Shown piece by piece: positions 1-8,677 of a stretch of DNA of 63,206 nucleotides. The notes under the pieces are model-generated. The model did no database searches. It saw only the letters and a list, made by a program, of their open reading frames with translations, and was not told where the DNA came from. The translations under genes and the position numbers were made by a program. Origin of the DNA: an uncultured Clostridia bacterium (lineage in GTDB: Bacteria > Bacillota > Clostridia > TANB77 > CAG-508); NCBI GenBank assembly GCA_944392465.1, contig CALXWR010000002.1:1-63206 (forward strand), read 5' to 3'. Every line of letters starts with the position of its first letter. Position 1 is the first letter of the stretch.

Positions 1-51
1 ATTATATCAAAAAGGAGGAATTTTTTTACTCATAGCTAGAAGCTTTTAGAA

Positions 52-74
52 CCCCCTGTAAAACAGGGGGTTTT
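52..74 (+). terminator. Intrinsic terminator of a plus-strand gene upstream of the window
   Basis: A perfect 7-bp GC-rich stem (CCCCCTG / CAGGGGG) with a TAAAA loop is followed by TTTT on the plus strand. An open frame without a start runs from the left edge and stops at 47-49, just before the stem, so this is probably the 3' end of a plus-strand gene lying outside the window. That frame is too short to identify. Confidence 0.75.
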
Positions 75-90
75 CATAATCCAAATAGAT

Positions 91-118
91 AATACCAAGA
101 CTGCAAAGTCCTGGTATT
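91..118 (-). terminator. Hairpin downstream of the RNase J gene
   Basis: An inverted repeat (AATACCA-A-GACT, loop GCAA, AGTC-C-TGGTATT) lies 12 bases beyond the RNase J stop codon. The U-tract on the minus strand is weak, so it may be a terminator or a 3'-end stabilising hairpin. Confidence 0.5.
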
Positions 119-129
119 ACTGCATTTTA

Positions 130-2025
130 CTACACTTCCATTATAATAGGCAATATCATAGGGTTACGTTTTGTTCTTTGGAATATATAGTCTCTTAAAT
201 CATCTTTTAATGTTGATTTAATTGTAGACCAATCACGTATTCCATCTTCTTCAAATCCTCTTACTTCTTCTTTTATTACTTTCTTCACATCATCCATTAA
301 AGTTTCTGATTCTCTTACATAAACAAATCCTCTTGATACTACATCTGGACCAGATACGATTTCTCCTGTGCTTCCATCCATTGTCATTACAATTACTATT
401 AATCCATCTTGTGATAAATGTTGTCTATCACGTAGTACTATATTTCCAACATCTCCTACTCCAAGTCCGTCTACTAAAATTTTTCCGCAAGGCACTGATG
501 TTGTTATTTTTGCTTCTTTTTTATTTAATTCTAATGTTTTACCATTTTCTAATATAAATATATTTTCTGTTGGTATTCCCATTGTTTTTCCTGTTTCAGC
601 ATGTGCTCTTAATTGTCTATATTCACCATGTACTGGTATAAAATATTTTGGTTTTGCTAAAGCTAGTATTAATTTTTGCTCTTCTTGGCAAGCATGTCCT
701 GAAACGTGAACATTTTCTAATGCACTATATATAACTTCTGCACCGATTTGCATTAATGCATTTATTACATTTGATACTAATTTTTCGTTTCCTGGTATTG
801 GTGTAGCAGAAATTATTACCATATCATTTGGTGTAATAACTACTTTTTTATGTTCTCCTGCTGCCATTCTGGTTAAGGCTGACATTGTTTCTCCTTGACT
901 TCCTGTAGTTATTATTACTAATTGATCATCTGTATAATTTTTTATCATGTCTATATCTATAAACATATTTTCAGGAGCATCTATATAGCCTATTTCTCTT
1001 GCAGTATTAATCATGTTTATCATGCTTCTTCCACAAACAGCAATTTTTCTACCATATTTTTTTGCAGAATTTACAATTTGTTGTACTCTGTGAACATTTG
1101 ATGCAAAAGTTGCTACCACTATTCTTTTTCTATTATTTAAAAACAATTTATCAAATACATCTCCAATTGTTCTTTCAGACATTGTAAATCCTTTTCTTTC
1201 TGAGTTTGTACTATCTGACATTAACGCAAGGATTCCTTTATTTCCAAGTTCTGCTATTCTACCCAAATCCATTATTTTGTCATCTATTGGTGTAAAGTCT
1301 ACTTTAAAGTCTCCAGTGTGCAATACAACTCCTACTGGTGTATGGATTGCAAGCATTACTGAATCTGGAATACTATGACTGCTTCTTATAAATTCTACTT
1401 TTATATTTCCAAAATTAATTGTTTGTCCTTGTTCTACTGTTACTAATTTTGCTGATGAAAGTAATTTATGTTCTTCTAATTTATTTTTTATTAATCCAAT
1501 AGTTAATCTAGTAGCATATATTGGTATATTTATTTGTTTTAATACATATGGTATTGCTCCTATATGGTCTTCATGTCCATGTGTTACTACTAAACCTTTT
1601 ATTTTTTCTTTGTTTTTCTCTAAATAAGTTACATCTGGTATTACTAAATCAACACCTAACATATCATCTTCTGGAAATTCTAGTCCACAGTCTACTAATA
1701 CTATTTCATCACCATATTCAAATACTGTTATATTTTTTCCTATTTCATCTAATCCACCTAATGGAATTATTTTTAAATTTTCTTTTTTGAACTCAAATTT
1801 TGGTGTATTTCTTTTTCTATTTATTTCTCTTCGTTCTATGTTTTCTTTAATAGTTTTTCCTTCACTCTTATTTTCTCTTTTTGTTATTTTCTTTCCTTCA
1901 TTTAAAGTTTCTTTTTTAGTTTGGTTTGTACTCTCCTTTTTGTTTACATTTCTTGTATTTCTTCTTTTAATTGGCTTTTCCGCCTTATTTAATGCAGTTT
2001 TCTCCATTGTTTGATTTTTGTCCAT
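130..2025 (-). CDS. rnjA: Ribonuclease J with long basic N-terminal extension
   Basis: This is a metallo-beta-lactamase/beta-CASP ribonuclease that performs 5'-to-3' exonucleolytic and endonucleolytic mRNA decay and rRNA maturation in the cytoplasm of Gram-positive bacteria. The zinc motif HGHEDHIG is at residues 149-156. The catalytic core starts near residue 83 (IIPLGGLDEIGKN), and the beta-CASP and C-terminal domains follow. At 631 aa it is about 75 residues longer than usual RNase J. The extra length is a low-complexity N-terminus rich in Lys, Asn, Thr and Glu, possibly an RNA-binding or unstructured tail. The start is supported by GGGAGAG about 9 nt upstream; Met7 is an alternative. J1 cannot be told from J2 by eye. 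A probable own promoter (TATAAT near 2060) lies upstream. Confidence 0.93.
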   Translation of the reverse strand: MDKNQTMEKTALNKAEKPIKRRNTRNVNKKESTNQTKKETLNEGKKITKRENKSEGKTIKENIERREINRKRNTPKFEFKKENLKIIPLGGLDEIGKNITVFEYGDEIVLVDCGLEFPEDDMLGVDLVIPDVTYLEKNKEKIKGLVVTHGHEDHIGAIPYVLKQINIPIYATRLTIGLIKNKLEEHKLLSSAKLVTVEQGQTINFGNIKVEFIRSSHSIPDSVMLAIHTPVGVVLHTGDFKVDFTPIDDKIMDLGRIAELGNKGILALMSDSTNSERKGFTMSERTIGDVFDKLFLNNRKRIVVATFASNVHRVQQIVNSAKKYGRKIAVCGRSMINMINTAREIGYIDAPENMFIDIDMIKNYTDDQLVIITTGSQGETMSALTRMAAGEHKKVVITPNDMVIISATPIPGNEKLVSNVINALMQIGAEVIYSALENVHVSGHACQEEQKLILALAKPKYFIPVHGEYRQLRAHAETGKTMGIPTENIFILENGKTLELNKKEAKITTSVPCGKILVDGLGVGDVGNIVLRDRQHLSQDGLIVIVMTMDGSTGEIVSGPDVVSRGFVYVRESETLMDDVKKVIKEEVRGFEEDGIRDWSTIKSTLKDDLRDYIFQRTKRNPMILPIIMEV

Positions 2026-2091
2026 TAATTTAATCTCTCCCTTTCTTTTCTTATATTATTTATTAATTTATATATTATATACAAAATATAC

Positions 2092-2340
2092 AAATAAAAA
2101 GTAGTTTATAATATCATAAACTACTTTCACGTACAAAAAACACTAATAGACACACCTATATTATTGTTTTTAATTAGATTTTGAGAAAATGCTTAATTTT
2201 AATTTCCGCACTTTAAGCATTTCTATACTTTTTATAACTATTTTTATCCGCTCAATAATTTACAATATTATTTTTTATTAATTATCTATCTTATAAATAC
2301 TATATAAATCTCTTCTTTACCTTGTTTTGGTAACAACTGT
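2092..2340 (-). ncRNA. Candidate structured small RNA (or long leader of rnjA)
   Basis: The gap between ROK and RNase J carries a consensus promoter (2346-2374) firing away from the ROK stop codon, about 210 nt of non-coding sequence, and an intrinsic terminator (2096-2127). Within the transcript is a perfect 10-bp stem (AAATGCTTAA / TTAAGCATTT) whose loop holds GTGCGGAAAT; a related GAGCGGAT lies just upstream. A short stem TTACC / GGTAA lies near the 5' end. I see no ORF with a ribosome binding site. The promoter-to-terminator layout suggests an independent RNA of about 240 nt. I do not recognise it as 6S, tmRNA, SRP or RNase P RNA. Confidence 0.45.
2096..2127 (-). terminator. Intrinsic terminator ending the candidate RNA
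   Basis: A stem of AAAGTAGTTTAT pairs with ATAAACTACTTT around an AATATC-type loop. On the minus strand it is followed by TTTTTATTTG. It could also be an attenuator ahead of rnjA. Confidence 0.6.
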
Positions 2341-2345
2341 AAATT

Positions 2346-2374
2346 ATTATACTATTTTTTATTAGTTTTGTCAA
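2346..2374 (-). promoter_or_regulatory. Consensus sigma-A promoter
   Basis: On the minus strand TTGACA (2369-2374), a 17-nt spacer and TATAAT (2346-2351) match the vegetative consensus at every position. It lies 3 nt past the ROK stop codon and drives the candidate RNA, and possibly rnjA by read-through. Confidence 0.75.
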
Positions 2375-2376
2375 AT

Positions 2377-3258
2377 TTATAATACTGCTCCTATAATTCC
2401 AGCATCATTTTTTAGCTCTGCTAATAAAATTTTAGGTATATTGTTTTTATCAAACACATACTTCCTATTATTCATTTCTACAACCAATTTCTCATAAAAT
2501 ATATCTCTAAAGAATACAAAACTACCGCCTAAACAAATTGCTTCAGGATTAAATATATCAATTATATTAGATAATCCAACTATCATATTTTCTATATATT
2601 CATCTATTATTTGTTTTACTTTTTCATTATTTTTCTCTTTTTGTATGATCTCTAATAATTCTTGAGGGGAACAATTTCCCATATCTAAAACATCTCTTAT
2701 TCTTTCCTTAAATCTTTTTATAGAACAATATGTTTCAAAACATCCTCTTTTCCCACAATTGCATTTTATTCCATCTTTGTTTATTATCATATGACCTAAC
2801 TCAAATCCAGTATTTCTATTATTAATTAATAATTTGTTATTTAAAAATACTGCTGAGCCTATTCCTGTTCCTAAGCATAGAAATACTGCATCATTATATT
2901 CTTTTAATGCTCCATATTGCTTTTCTGCTAGTCCGGCTGATTTTGAATCATTTTTTAGCTTTACTACTATATTTGAATATTTGCTAATCAAATTGTTAAA
3001 ATCTAATTTTTCTATTCCTAAATTAACAAGATTTAAAGCCATACCGTTTTTAAGAATTCCCGGAGTTACAATTCCTATGAAATTCACATCATTTTCTTGT
3101 ATTAACTCGTCTATGATTTTTTCTATATAATTTATTAAATTCTTTTTAGTTTGCTCATCATAAGTTATATCTTTTTCTATTTTTTTAATTATTTGATTTT
3201 CATCATTTAATAGTCCTATTCCTATATGGCTTCCACCAATATCTATTCCTATTTTCAT
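2377..3258 (-). CDS. ROK family sugar kinase (glucokinase-like)
   Basis: This 293-aa protein has the ROK N-terminal phosphate-binding motif (MKIGIDIGGSHIGIGLL), a second ATPase motif (CLGTGIGSAVFLNN) and the ROK zinc-site region (ELGHMII followed by CNCGKRGCFETYCS, three Cys plus His). ROK kinases phosphorylate glucose, N-acetylmannosamine or other sugars in the cytoplasm; the substrate cannot be read from the sequence. There is no N-terminal helix-turn-helix, so it is a kinase rather than a ROK repressor. It follows the prepilin peptidase gene in the same direction with a 93-nt gap, so it may be the last gene of the pilus transcript or be transcribed alone. Confidence 0.88.
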   Translation of the reverse strand: MKIGIDIGGSHIGIGLLNDENQIIKKIEKDITYDEQTKKNLINYIEKIIDELIQENDVNFIGIVTPGILKNGMALNLVNLGIEKLDFNNLISKYSNIVVKLKNDSKSAGLAEKQYGALKEYNDAVFLCLGTGIGSAVFLNNKLLINNRNTGFELGHMIINKDGIKCNCGKRGCFETYCSIKRFKERIRDVLDMGNCSPQELLEIIQKEKNNEKVKQIIDEYIENMIVGLSNIIDIFNPEAICLGGSFVFFRDIFYEKLVVEMNNRKYVFDKNNIPKILLAELKNDAGIIGAVL

Positions 3259-3351
3259 GATTTTTCACTCCTTATTTTATGTTTTTTGTCAACAAAAAAC
3301 TATTCAAGCAGATTATATCATACTAATCTATTTTTGAATAGTTTTAAATTT

Positions 3352-4074
3352 TTATAGATAAAACATTGTAAAATTTGTAATAAATAATGCCATTATATTG
3401 GCAACACCCATATAAAAACCTATTGGTATTTTTGAATTTTCTATTTTAATTCCCTTTACATACTTACTATTTTTCTTTCTCTTTACAATACTATTTATAA
3501 TTAATTGAATTGCTACTGCAACAAGTGTAATTATAACGGTATATATGTATACTGCCTCATATGTATATAATATTATAAAAATTGAAAGCATTAAAATATC
3601 TATTGTATAACTATCTTTTCCTTTTCTTTTTAGATATATAACACTAAACAAGACAAGGAAGCAAGCCAAAACAAGGTATATAACATATCTATAAACACTA
3701 ATATCTAGTGGTCTTTCTGTTATATACAAATAAATCATATATGCTGTAACACAAATATATCCTATAATTAGTAAGGACTTATCTACTATTATTTTTTTCT
3801 TATCTATACCAGCTATTGCCAATAATATTGTTAAATATATTACACCAACTATAAAATATATAAATATAGAAACTGGGCTTGTAATTAAGCTTAATTTAAT
3901 TGATGAAGCAAATAAAATAAATATTACTCCGGTAAGTATTTCTATAAATAATTTTACAAAATCTATCTTTTTATTACCTTGTTTTGTAGGTTGCTTTCTA
4001 TTTACAAATATTGATATAAATTTTCCACATAAAGCACCTATAACAAATATTAAAATATATAATATATAATCCAT
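3352..4074 (-). CDS. Prepilin peptidase-like A24 membrane aspartyl protease, short form
   Basis: This 240-aa polytopic membrane protein has about 6-7 hydrophobic segments. Type IV prepilin peptidases use two Asp residues about 63 positions apart. Candidates here are Asp91 (AGIDKKKIIVD, resembling the family IDxRxxxIPD motif) and Asp154 (GKDSYTID, resembling GxGDxK). The usual cytoplasmic N-terminal methyltransferase loop with paired CxxC is absent, and the second motif is degenerate. The assignment therefore leans on its place directly after a pilin gene and pilMN-pilO. It would cleave the leader of the neighbouring prepilin at the inner face of the membrane. It could instead be a diverged, inactive relative. 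Confidence 0.6.
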   Translation of the reverse strand: MDYILYILIFVIGALCGKFISIFVNRKQPTKQGNKKIDFVKLFIEILTGVIFILFASSIKLSLITSPVSIFIYFIVGVIYLTILLAIAGIDKKKIIVDKSLLIIGYICVTAYMIYLYITERPLDISVYRYVIYLVLACFLVLFSVIYLKRKGKDSYTIDILMLSIFIILYTYEAVYIYTVIITLVAVAIQLIINSIVKRKKNSKYVKGIKIENSKIPIGFYMGVANIMALFITNFTMFYL

Positions 4075-4166
4075 ATAATTACCCCTTAATTTAAAACAGA
4101 GGATATACTTAAATAATATTCAAAATTAATAAAGCATACCCTCTTCTATTTTAAAATAATTTTATA

Positions 4167-4487
4167 TTATTGTACATTTTCTACTACTTCATTTACATCA
4201 TTAAGTACATTTGCTTGGTTTTCATCTAGCTTATTTGTTGTCTCTGTTACAGTTTCTTGTTGTGCTGAAACATTTGCTTCAATTTGTTGTAGTTTTACTT
4301 CTGTTTCATTCATAAAAGTGTCTATTTTGTAATCTGTATTTGCTGCATAGCTTTCATAATCATTTGATGATGATCCCCAACCATTATTTCCAAAAGCAAA
4401 TGATATTGCTACTGTAACAATTACAATTAATAAAACAATTATTACAACTAATGCAACTAATGTAACGCCTTTTTGATTCTTTAGCAT
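4167..4487 (-). CDS. Type IV pilin-like protein (prepilin)
   Basis: This 106-aa protein has a class III prepilin signal: a short basic leader (MLKNQKG) cleaved after Gly7, then a hydrophobic helix starting VTLVALVV and running to about residue 31. The mature domain of about 75 residues is acidic and Gln/Asn/Thr-rich, with no cysteines, so it is a minimal pilin or pseudopilin. Mature position 5 is Ala rather than the conserved Glu5 that orients incoming subunits in classical pilins. It sits between the PilP-like anchor gene and the prepilin peptidase gene. A good Shine-Dalgarno (AAGGAGGAAG) precedes the start. Confidence 0.75.
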   Translation of the reverse strand: MLKNQKGVTLVALVVIIVLLIVIVTVAISFAFGNNGWGSSSNDYESYAANTDYKIDTFMNETEVKLQQIEANVSAQQETVTETTNKLDENQANVLNDVNEVVENVQ

Positions 4488-4599
4488 TCTTCTTCCTCCT
4501 TATATAAAATTTTGCATATATCTTATATATAATATAAAAATATATTCTAGTATTAGAAAGGAATTAAATCTTTCGTTTGACTCCTTTTTTACTCAAATT

Positions 4600-5001
4600 T
4601 TATTTCAAGCTACTTTTATCATTTGTAGAATAATCACTTTTTTCATTTTTATTATTACTTTGATTTTTATTTGTATTCTGTATATTGGTACTATTGCTTG
4701 TAGTAGTATTGGTATTTTCTTCTAAAGCAAATGGATCTGTTTTTCCTTCAGTATAATTTGCTTTTTGCTTGTATATATTTAAGTCAGAATCTGTAACTTC
4801 ATATGTTTTTTCAGTTTTAATTGATTCTGCTGTTAAATCATCTATTTCATTTTGAACTTCAGCTGGTGTTTCGTATGCTTCTTTTGTTGGTATTGTAACA
4901 CCTATTGGTATATAATCATAAAAAATTATACCAAATACTAAAAGTATAGCTACACTTAAAAGTAATATTATACAAATTTCTTTTATTACTGTTTTTAGCA
5001 T
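4600..5001 (-). CDS. Membrane-anchored pilus assembly protein, PilP-like candidate
   Basis: This 133-aa protein has an N-terminal transmembrane helix (about residues 7-29), then an extracytoplasmic segment with TDPFALEEN near residue 90 and an Asn/Ser/Thr-rich unstructured tail. In diderm type IV pilus systems PilP follows PilO and carries a short linker with a DPF motif. Gene order (after pilO) and this DPFA motif suggest an analogous role, but the folded PilP domain is missing. The start has a GGTGAGG ribosome binding site. It is otherwise an unknown protein of the pilus operon. Confidence 0.5.
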   Translation of the reverse strand: MLKTVIKEICIILLLSVAILLVFGIIFYDYIPIGVTIPTKEAYETPAEVQNEIDDLTAESIKTEKTYEVTDSDLNIYKQKANYTEGKTDPFALEENTNTTTSNSTNIQNTNKNQSNNKNEKSDYSTNDKSSLK

Positions 5002-5026
5002 ATTAACCTCACCTTCTTAGTTTTAA

Positions 5027-5692
5027 CTAATCTTCTAACATGTTTTCTTCTAACATATTATCCATTACATTTTCCATAGAGTCATTATTAGTTTGGCTTG
5101 TCTCATCCAATTTGATTTTTACACCATTTACATTAAATGTTGCTTTTAAGTTTCCATCGTTTTCTTCACTTGGTATCATTTTAAAACTATTTATTACAAA
5201 ATCAAGTTCATTATCATTTTCCAAAGCTGATATAAAATCTATAATACCTACATATTTTCCTGTAACAGTAAATGCTAAATTTTTAATTTCTGAATCTTCA
5301 TTGTCTGTTGCCATTATGTCCATTCTCATTTTTACACCTTCTTGTCTAGCATAACCTCCTATTTTTAAATATAAATATTCAGCATTATACGATTCTTCAA
5401 TAGTAGCTTCTGATAATTCTGTTTCAGTACTAATATTTGCCACTCTAAAATAATTTTCTTTATTTGCTAATAATGTACCTACACTTGTTAAAACTTCTTG
5501 TTTTTTATTAGGCAATTCTTGTGCCACCTTATAATTTGCTTCATCTGCTTTTTGTTTAAGTGTAATGCTTAATTCTGATATTTGCTTTGTACCCAAAATT
5601 TTAAATTGGCCTATAGAGACTCCTTGGAATACGATGAAATATGCTAAAATAATTAATACTATAATTAATATCGAAATTAAAACTTTTCTCAT
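5027..5692 (-). CDS. pilO: PilO-like pilus alignment protein
   Basis: This 221-aa bitopic membrane protein has one N-terminal transmembrane helix (residues 5-27), a coiled-coil stretch (about 35-75) and a C-terminal alpha/beta ferredoxin-like domain containing GKYVGIIDFISALEN, the typical PilO core. The C-terminus is acidic. PilO pairs with PilN to link the cytoplasmic PilM ring and motor to the envelope. Its start overlaps the upstream pilMN gene by 4 nt (ATGA-type overlap), implying translational coupling and matched stoichiometry. Confidence 0.8.
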   Translation of the reverse strand: MRKVLISILIIVLIILAYFIVFQGVSIGQFKILGTKQISELSITLKQKADEANYKVAQELPNKKQEVLTSVGTLLANKENYFRVANISTETELSEATIEESYNAEYLYLKIGGYARQEGVKMRMDIMATDNEDSEIKNLAFTVTGKYVGIIDFISALENDNELDFVINSFKMIPSEENDGNLKATFNVNGVKIKLDETSQTNNDSMENVMDNMLEENMLED

Positions 5693-7332
5693 AGCAAATC
5701 CCCCTCTATTACCATTTCTACAAAGCTATCTGTAGTGTCTTGTGAAGATACTACATTCGTTAAAATACCTTCTTCTTTTAATTTTACTTTAAAATAACCA
5801 AGTTCATCATAATATTCTGATTGAGCTTTTATAATAATATGCTTGCCATCATTATCTTCAGTATTTTCTATTGCGGTTATTTGAACATTTTTTGGTATAA
5901 TTGACATGATATTTGTTAGAAGGTTAGGAATTTGTCCTTTTGAATCTAGATTCGTTTCAATTTTTTTGTTTACATTGTTTAAATCATCAATCATCTCATT
6001 GTACTCTGTTGCTTTTGCATTAATCTCATTTATATCACTGCTCGCCATAGCTATTTGACTATCAGAGTAATCAATTGAATCTTGTGCTTCTTGCAACTTA
6101 TTATTTATTCTGCCATATATATAGAAAGAAAAAATCGAATACACTATTACAATTGCAATTATAAGCCCTGCACCTCTAAGCATCCACTTTTCAGATTTTT
6201 CAAGCTTGCCAGACATATCCATGTCCACTTGAACTTTCTTAGGTGTTTTTTTCGGTTTGCTAGAAGACTTTTCATTGTTTACATTTTCTTTGCTAGGTTC
6301 TTTTTTTAAAATATCTGGAATTGGCATTGAAAATGTTTGTTTTTGAAAATTGATTTCTTGCATTCCATATCCCAAATCTTGTAAAGCTAGAGCAAGTGCT
6401 GAATTAACTTCTATATAATCTTTAATATTTATCTTTGCCCTATCTTTTATAAAAAATGGTTTCAATATTTCACATTTTTCTACTTGGAAAAATTCTTGGA
6501 AATACAAATCTATATTATTTACAACAGATAAAGTACCTGTAATATAGATTTTGTCATATACTACTTTAGATTTAGCTATATATTTTTGTAAATCTGTAAC
6601 AACTTTATACAATGTTGGTATTATAAATCCCATATACTCATTGCCTTCATCTATAGTTTCTTTTCCTTCCATTGTATAAATTGTAGAGTTCTTACATATC
6701 TCATATGCCTTTGAGTATGAATTTTCTTTTCCTGCAATCTTTTTTAAAATGTTTGTTGGTCCTTGTTTAATTTTCTTCACATCATTTACTTTTTGATTGA
6801 TTATACTTGTTATTATAGTTTCATCATCCATATTAACTACAATCACATTCTCATTTGGCTTTGTTAAAATAATATTGGCTATGCTGGTTCCAATTGGTGT
6901 AATTGATGAAACTTTTCCTGTTTCTACATTATCTAAAACATTATTAATATCAGATTTTAGTGCAGAAACATGCATTACTTTAAATGTATCTTTTCCATCT
7001 TCTTTGTACATACTATATCTAGATTCATAATCTGCACTAGATATTTTTTTCTTCTCACAATAATTGTCAAAATTCTTCTCTATTTCAGCTTTTAAATCGT
7101 TTTTATTTAAAAGTGTAGAAACATTAAAATAATTATAAACTTCATTTGTTAAGTTTATGCTTATTGGAATGTTCTCGCTTAAAGTCTCTGAAATAACTTG
7201 CTTGATTGCTACTTTAACATCTTCGTAAAATTTTATACCAAAAGCATCCACTTTTAGTTCATCACGATTTTTTGTCACTTTAGCATATTTAATTAGATTT
7301 TTTTCAATACATAATCCTAAACTGCTAGACAT
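5689..7332 (-). CDS. PilM-PilN fusion protein of type IV pilus machinery
   Basis: This 547-aa protein combines two normally separate pilus subunits. Residues 1 to about 330 form an actin-like PilM domain (start SSSLGLCIEKNLIKYAKV; later VIVVNMDDETIITSII). A Lys/Ser/Pro linker spans about 335-380, one transmembrane helix about 385-406, and then a PilN-type coiled coil and ferredoxin-like domain (LLTNIMSIIPKNVQITAIE). In diderms cytosolic PilM binds the short N-terminus of membrane PilN; here the two are covalently joined. It is the first gene of the operon, with a promoter at 7450-7477 and an AAAGGAG ribosome binding site. The motor ATPase (PilB) and platform (PilC) are not in this window. Confidence 0.82.
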   Translation of the reverse strand: MSSSLGLCIEKNLIKYAKVTKNRDELKVDAFGIKFYEDVKVAIKQVISETLSENIPISINLTNEVYNYFNVSTLLNKNDLKAEIEKNFDNYCEKKKISSADYESRYSMYKEDGKDTFKVMHVSALKSDINNVLDNVETGKVSSITPIGTSIANIILTKPNENVIVVNMDDETIITSIINQKVNDVKKIKQGPTNILKKIAGKENSYSKAYEICKNSTIYTMEGKETIDEGNEYMGFIIPTLYKVVTDLQKYIAKSKVVYDKIYITGTLSVVNNIDLYFQEFFQVEKCEILKPFFIKDRAKINIKDYIEVNSALALALQDLGYGMQEINFQKQTFSMPIPDILKKEPSKENVNNEKSSSKPKKTPKKVQVDMDMSGKLEKSEKWMLRGAGLIIAIVIVYSIFSFYIYGRINNKLQEAQDSIDYSDSQIAMASSDINEINAKATEYNEMIDDLNNVNKKIETNLDSKGQIPNLLTNIMSIIPKNVQITAIENTEDNDGKHIIIKAQSEYYDELGYFKVKLKEEGILTNVVSSQDTTDSFVEMVIEGDLL

Positions 7333-7449
7333 TTTCTTCTCCTTTGTTTCTTAATGATTTATTATTTATTTTTTCACGTCTTTTATAAATAATACTTCTA
7401 CTTTTTTCCGCCCAATTTTATCATTTTATACCAATGATTTCTTGTTTAT

Positions 7450-7477
7450 ATTTTATCGTTTTTTCTTTAAAAGTCAA
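7450..7477 (-). promoter_or_regulatory. Promoter of the pilus operon
   Basis: On the minus strand TTGACT (7472-7477), a 16-nt spacer and TAAAAT (7450-7455) lie about 120 nt upstream of the PilM-PilN start. The rest of the 7333-7676 gap holds an AT-rich leader, the uppP terminator and no ORF that I can support. Confidence 0.55.
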
Positions 7478-7617
7478 TATAAACCGTAGAGATTTAATAT
7501 TACTGTAACACTATTGTAATATTTTTGTAATATTTTATTTTTTAATAGATTTACTAGCAATTATATTCATTTTCCGTGATAGAATCATAAGAGAATTTAC
7601 CCATATAGACAAGAAAA

Positions 7618-7650
7618 CAAGTGAAGCTCTACGGCTCACTTGCCTTTTTT
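7618..7650 (-). terminator. Terminator of uppP
   Basis: A stem CAAGTGA / TCACTTG with inner GC pairs has T-runs on both sides (TTTTCTTG on the minus strand, CCTTTTTT on the plus strand). It terminates uppP transcription and could act in both directions. Confidence 0.7.
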
Positions 7651-7676
7651 AATTTTATATTATATATACTTGGTAT

Positions 7677-8528
7677 TTATGCTAAATAGAAATATGCTAA
7701 AACAATTATACCTAGAATAATTCTATAATATCCAAACACTTTAAAATCGTGCTTTTTAATGTAATTCATTAAGAATTTTATTACAAACATAGATATAACA
7801 AATGAAACTAACATTCCTATTAGCAAAATTGCTATTTCTGCACTAGTAAATGCTAAACCAAATTTTATTAGTTTAAGTAAACTTGCACCTAACATTGTTG
7901 GAATAGCTAAGTAAAAGGTAAATTCTGCTGCATTTGCTCTAGATAATCCAATTAATAATCCACCTATTATTGTTGCTCCTGAACGTGATGTTCCTGGGAA
8001 TATTGCAGCTAATAATTGAAATACTCCAATTATTAAAGCATCTTTATATGTAATTTCAGAATTTGTATTTTTAGCACTTTTTCTATTTTTATTCCAATTT
8101 TCAATGACTATAAAAGCAATACCAAAAACAATTAATGCAATTGCTATACATGTTGGATTATAAAATAAAGCTTCAAAAGTTTCATCAAATAATAGGCCTA
8201 TAACTGCTGCAGGTATGCAAGCAACTAATATTTTTCCCCACAAATTCATTATGTTTTTATCAAGGATTGATAATATTCCTTTTTGTTTAATTGCTTTTTC
8301 CTTGTTTTTTGTAAATGGCCATATCTTTTTAAAATATATTAAAATTACAGCAAGTATTGCTCCAAACTGAATTACCACTTGAAACATAGACCAGAATTCT
8401 GGCGATACATTCTCAAATTTTAAAAATTGCTCTGCTAAAATCAAATGTCCTGTGCTACTAATTGGAAGCCATTCTGTGATTCCTTCTATAAATCCAAAAA
8501 TAATTGATTTTAAAATGTCAAAAAACAT
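7677..8528 (-). CDS. uppP: Undecaprenyl-diphosphatase UppP (BacA)
   Basis: This 283-aa polytopic membrane enzyme dephosphorylates undecaprenyl diphosphate, recycling the lipid carrier of peptidoglycan synthesis and giving bacitracin tolerance. Family motifs are present: GFIEGITEWLPISSTGHL (residues about 12-29, catalytic Glu and Ser), and FPGTSRSGATIIGGLLIGLS in the middle (catalytic Arg/Ser loop). There are about eight hydrophobic helices and the length is typical. The start has GGAAGAGAG just upstream. It stands alone, with its own terminator. Confidence 0.96.
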   Translation of the reverse strand: MFFDILKSIIFGFIEGITEWLPISSTGHLILAEQFLKFENVSPEFWSMFQVVIQFGAILAVILIYFKKIWPFTKNKEKAIKQKGILSILDKNIMNLWGKILVACIPAAVIGLLFDETFEALFYNPTCIAIALIVFGIAFIVIENWNKNRKSAKNTNSEITYKDALIIGVFQLLAAIFPGTSRSGATIIGGLLIGLSRANAAEFTFYLAIPTMLGASLLKLIKFGLAFTSAEIAILLIGMLVSFVISMFVIKFLMNYIKKHDFKVFGYYRIILGIIVLAYFYLA

Positions 8529-8677
8529 CTCTCTCTTCCTTTCTTTTGTTTTGTTTTTTTATTATACCATAATTTTATAGTTCTTTTCTTAATTTTATTT
8601 TAAAAATTTTTCACATTATATATTTGCCCTAGATTTTCAATAATATATAAACTTTTTATATCATATATATTGAACAA

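Noticed and set aside
368..709. Long plus-strand ORF opposite RNase J, and similar ORFs opposite clpC, AddB and the P-type ATPase
   Set aside because: These are antisense shadows without ribosome binding sites. The opposite frames encode well-known proteins.
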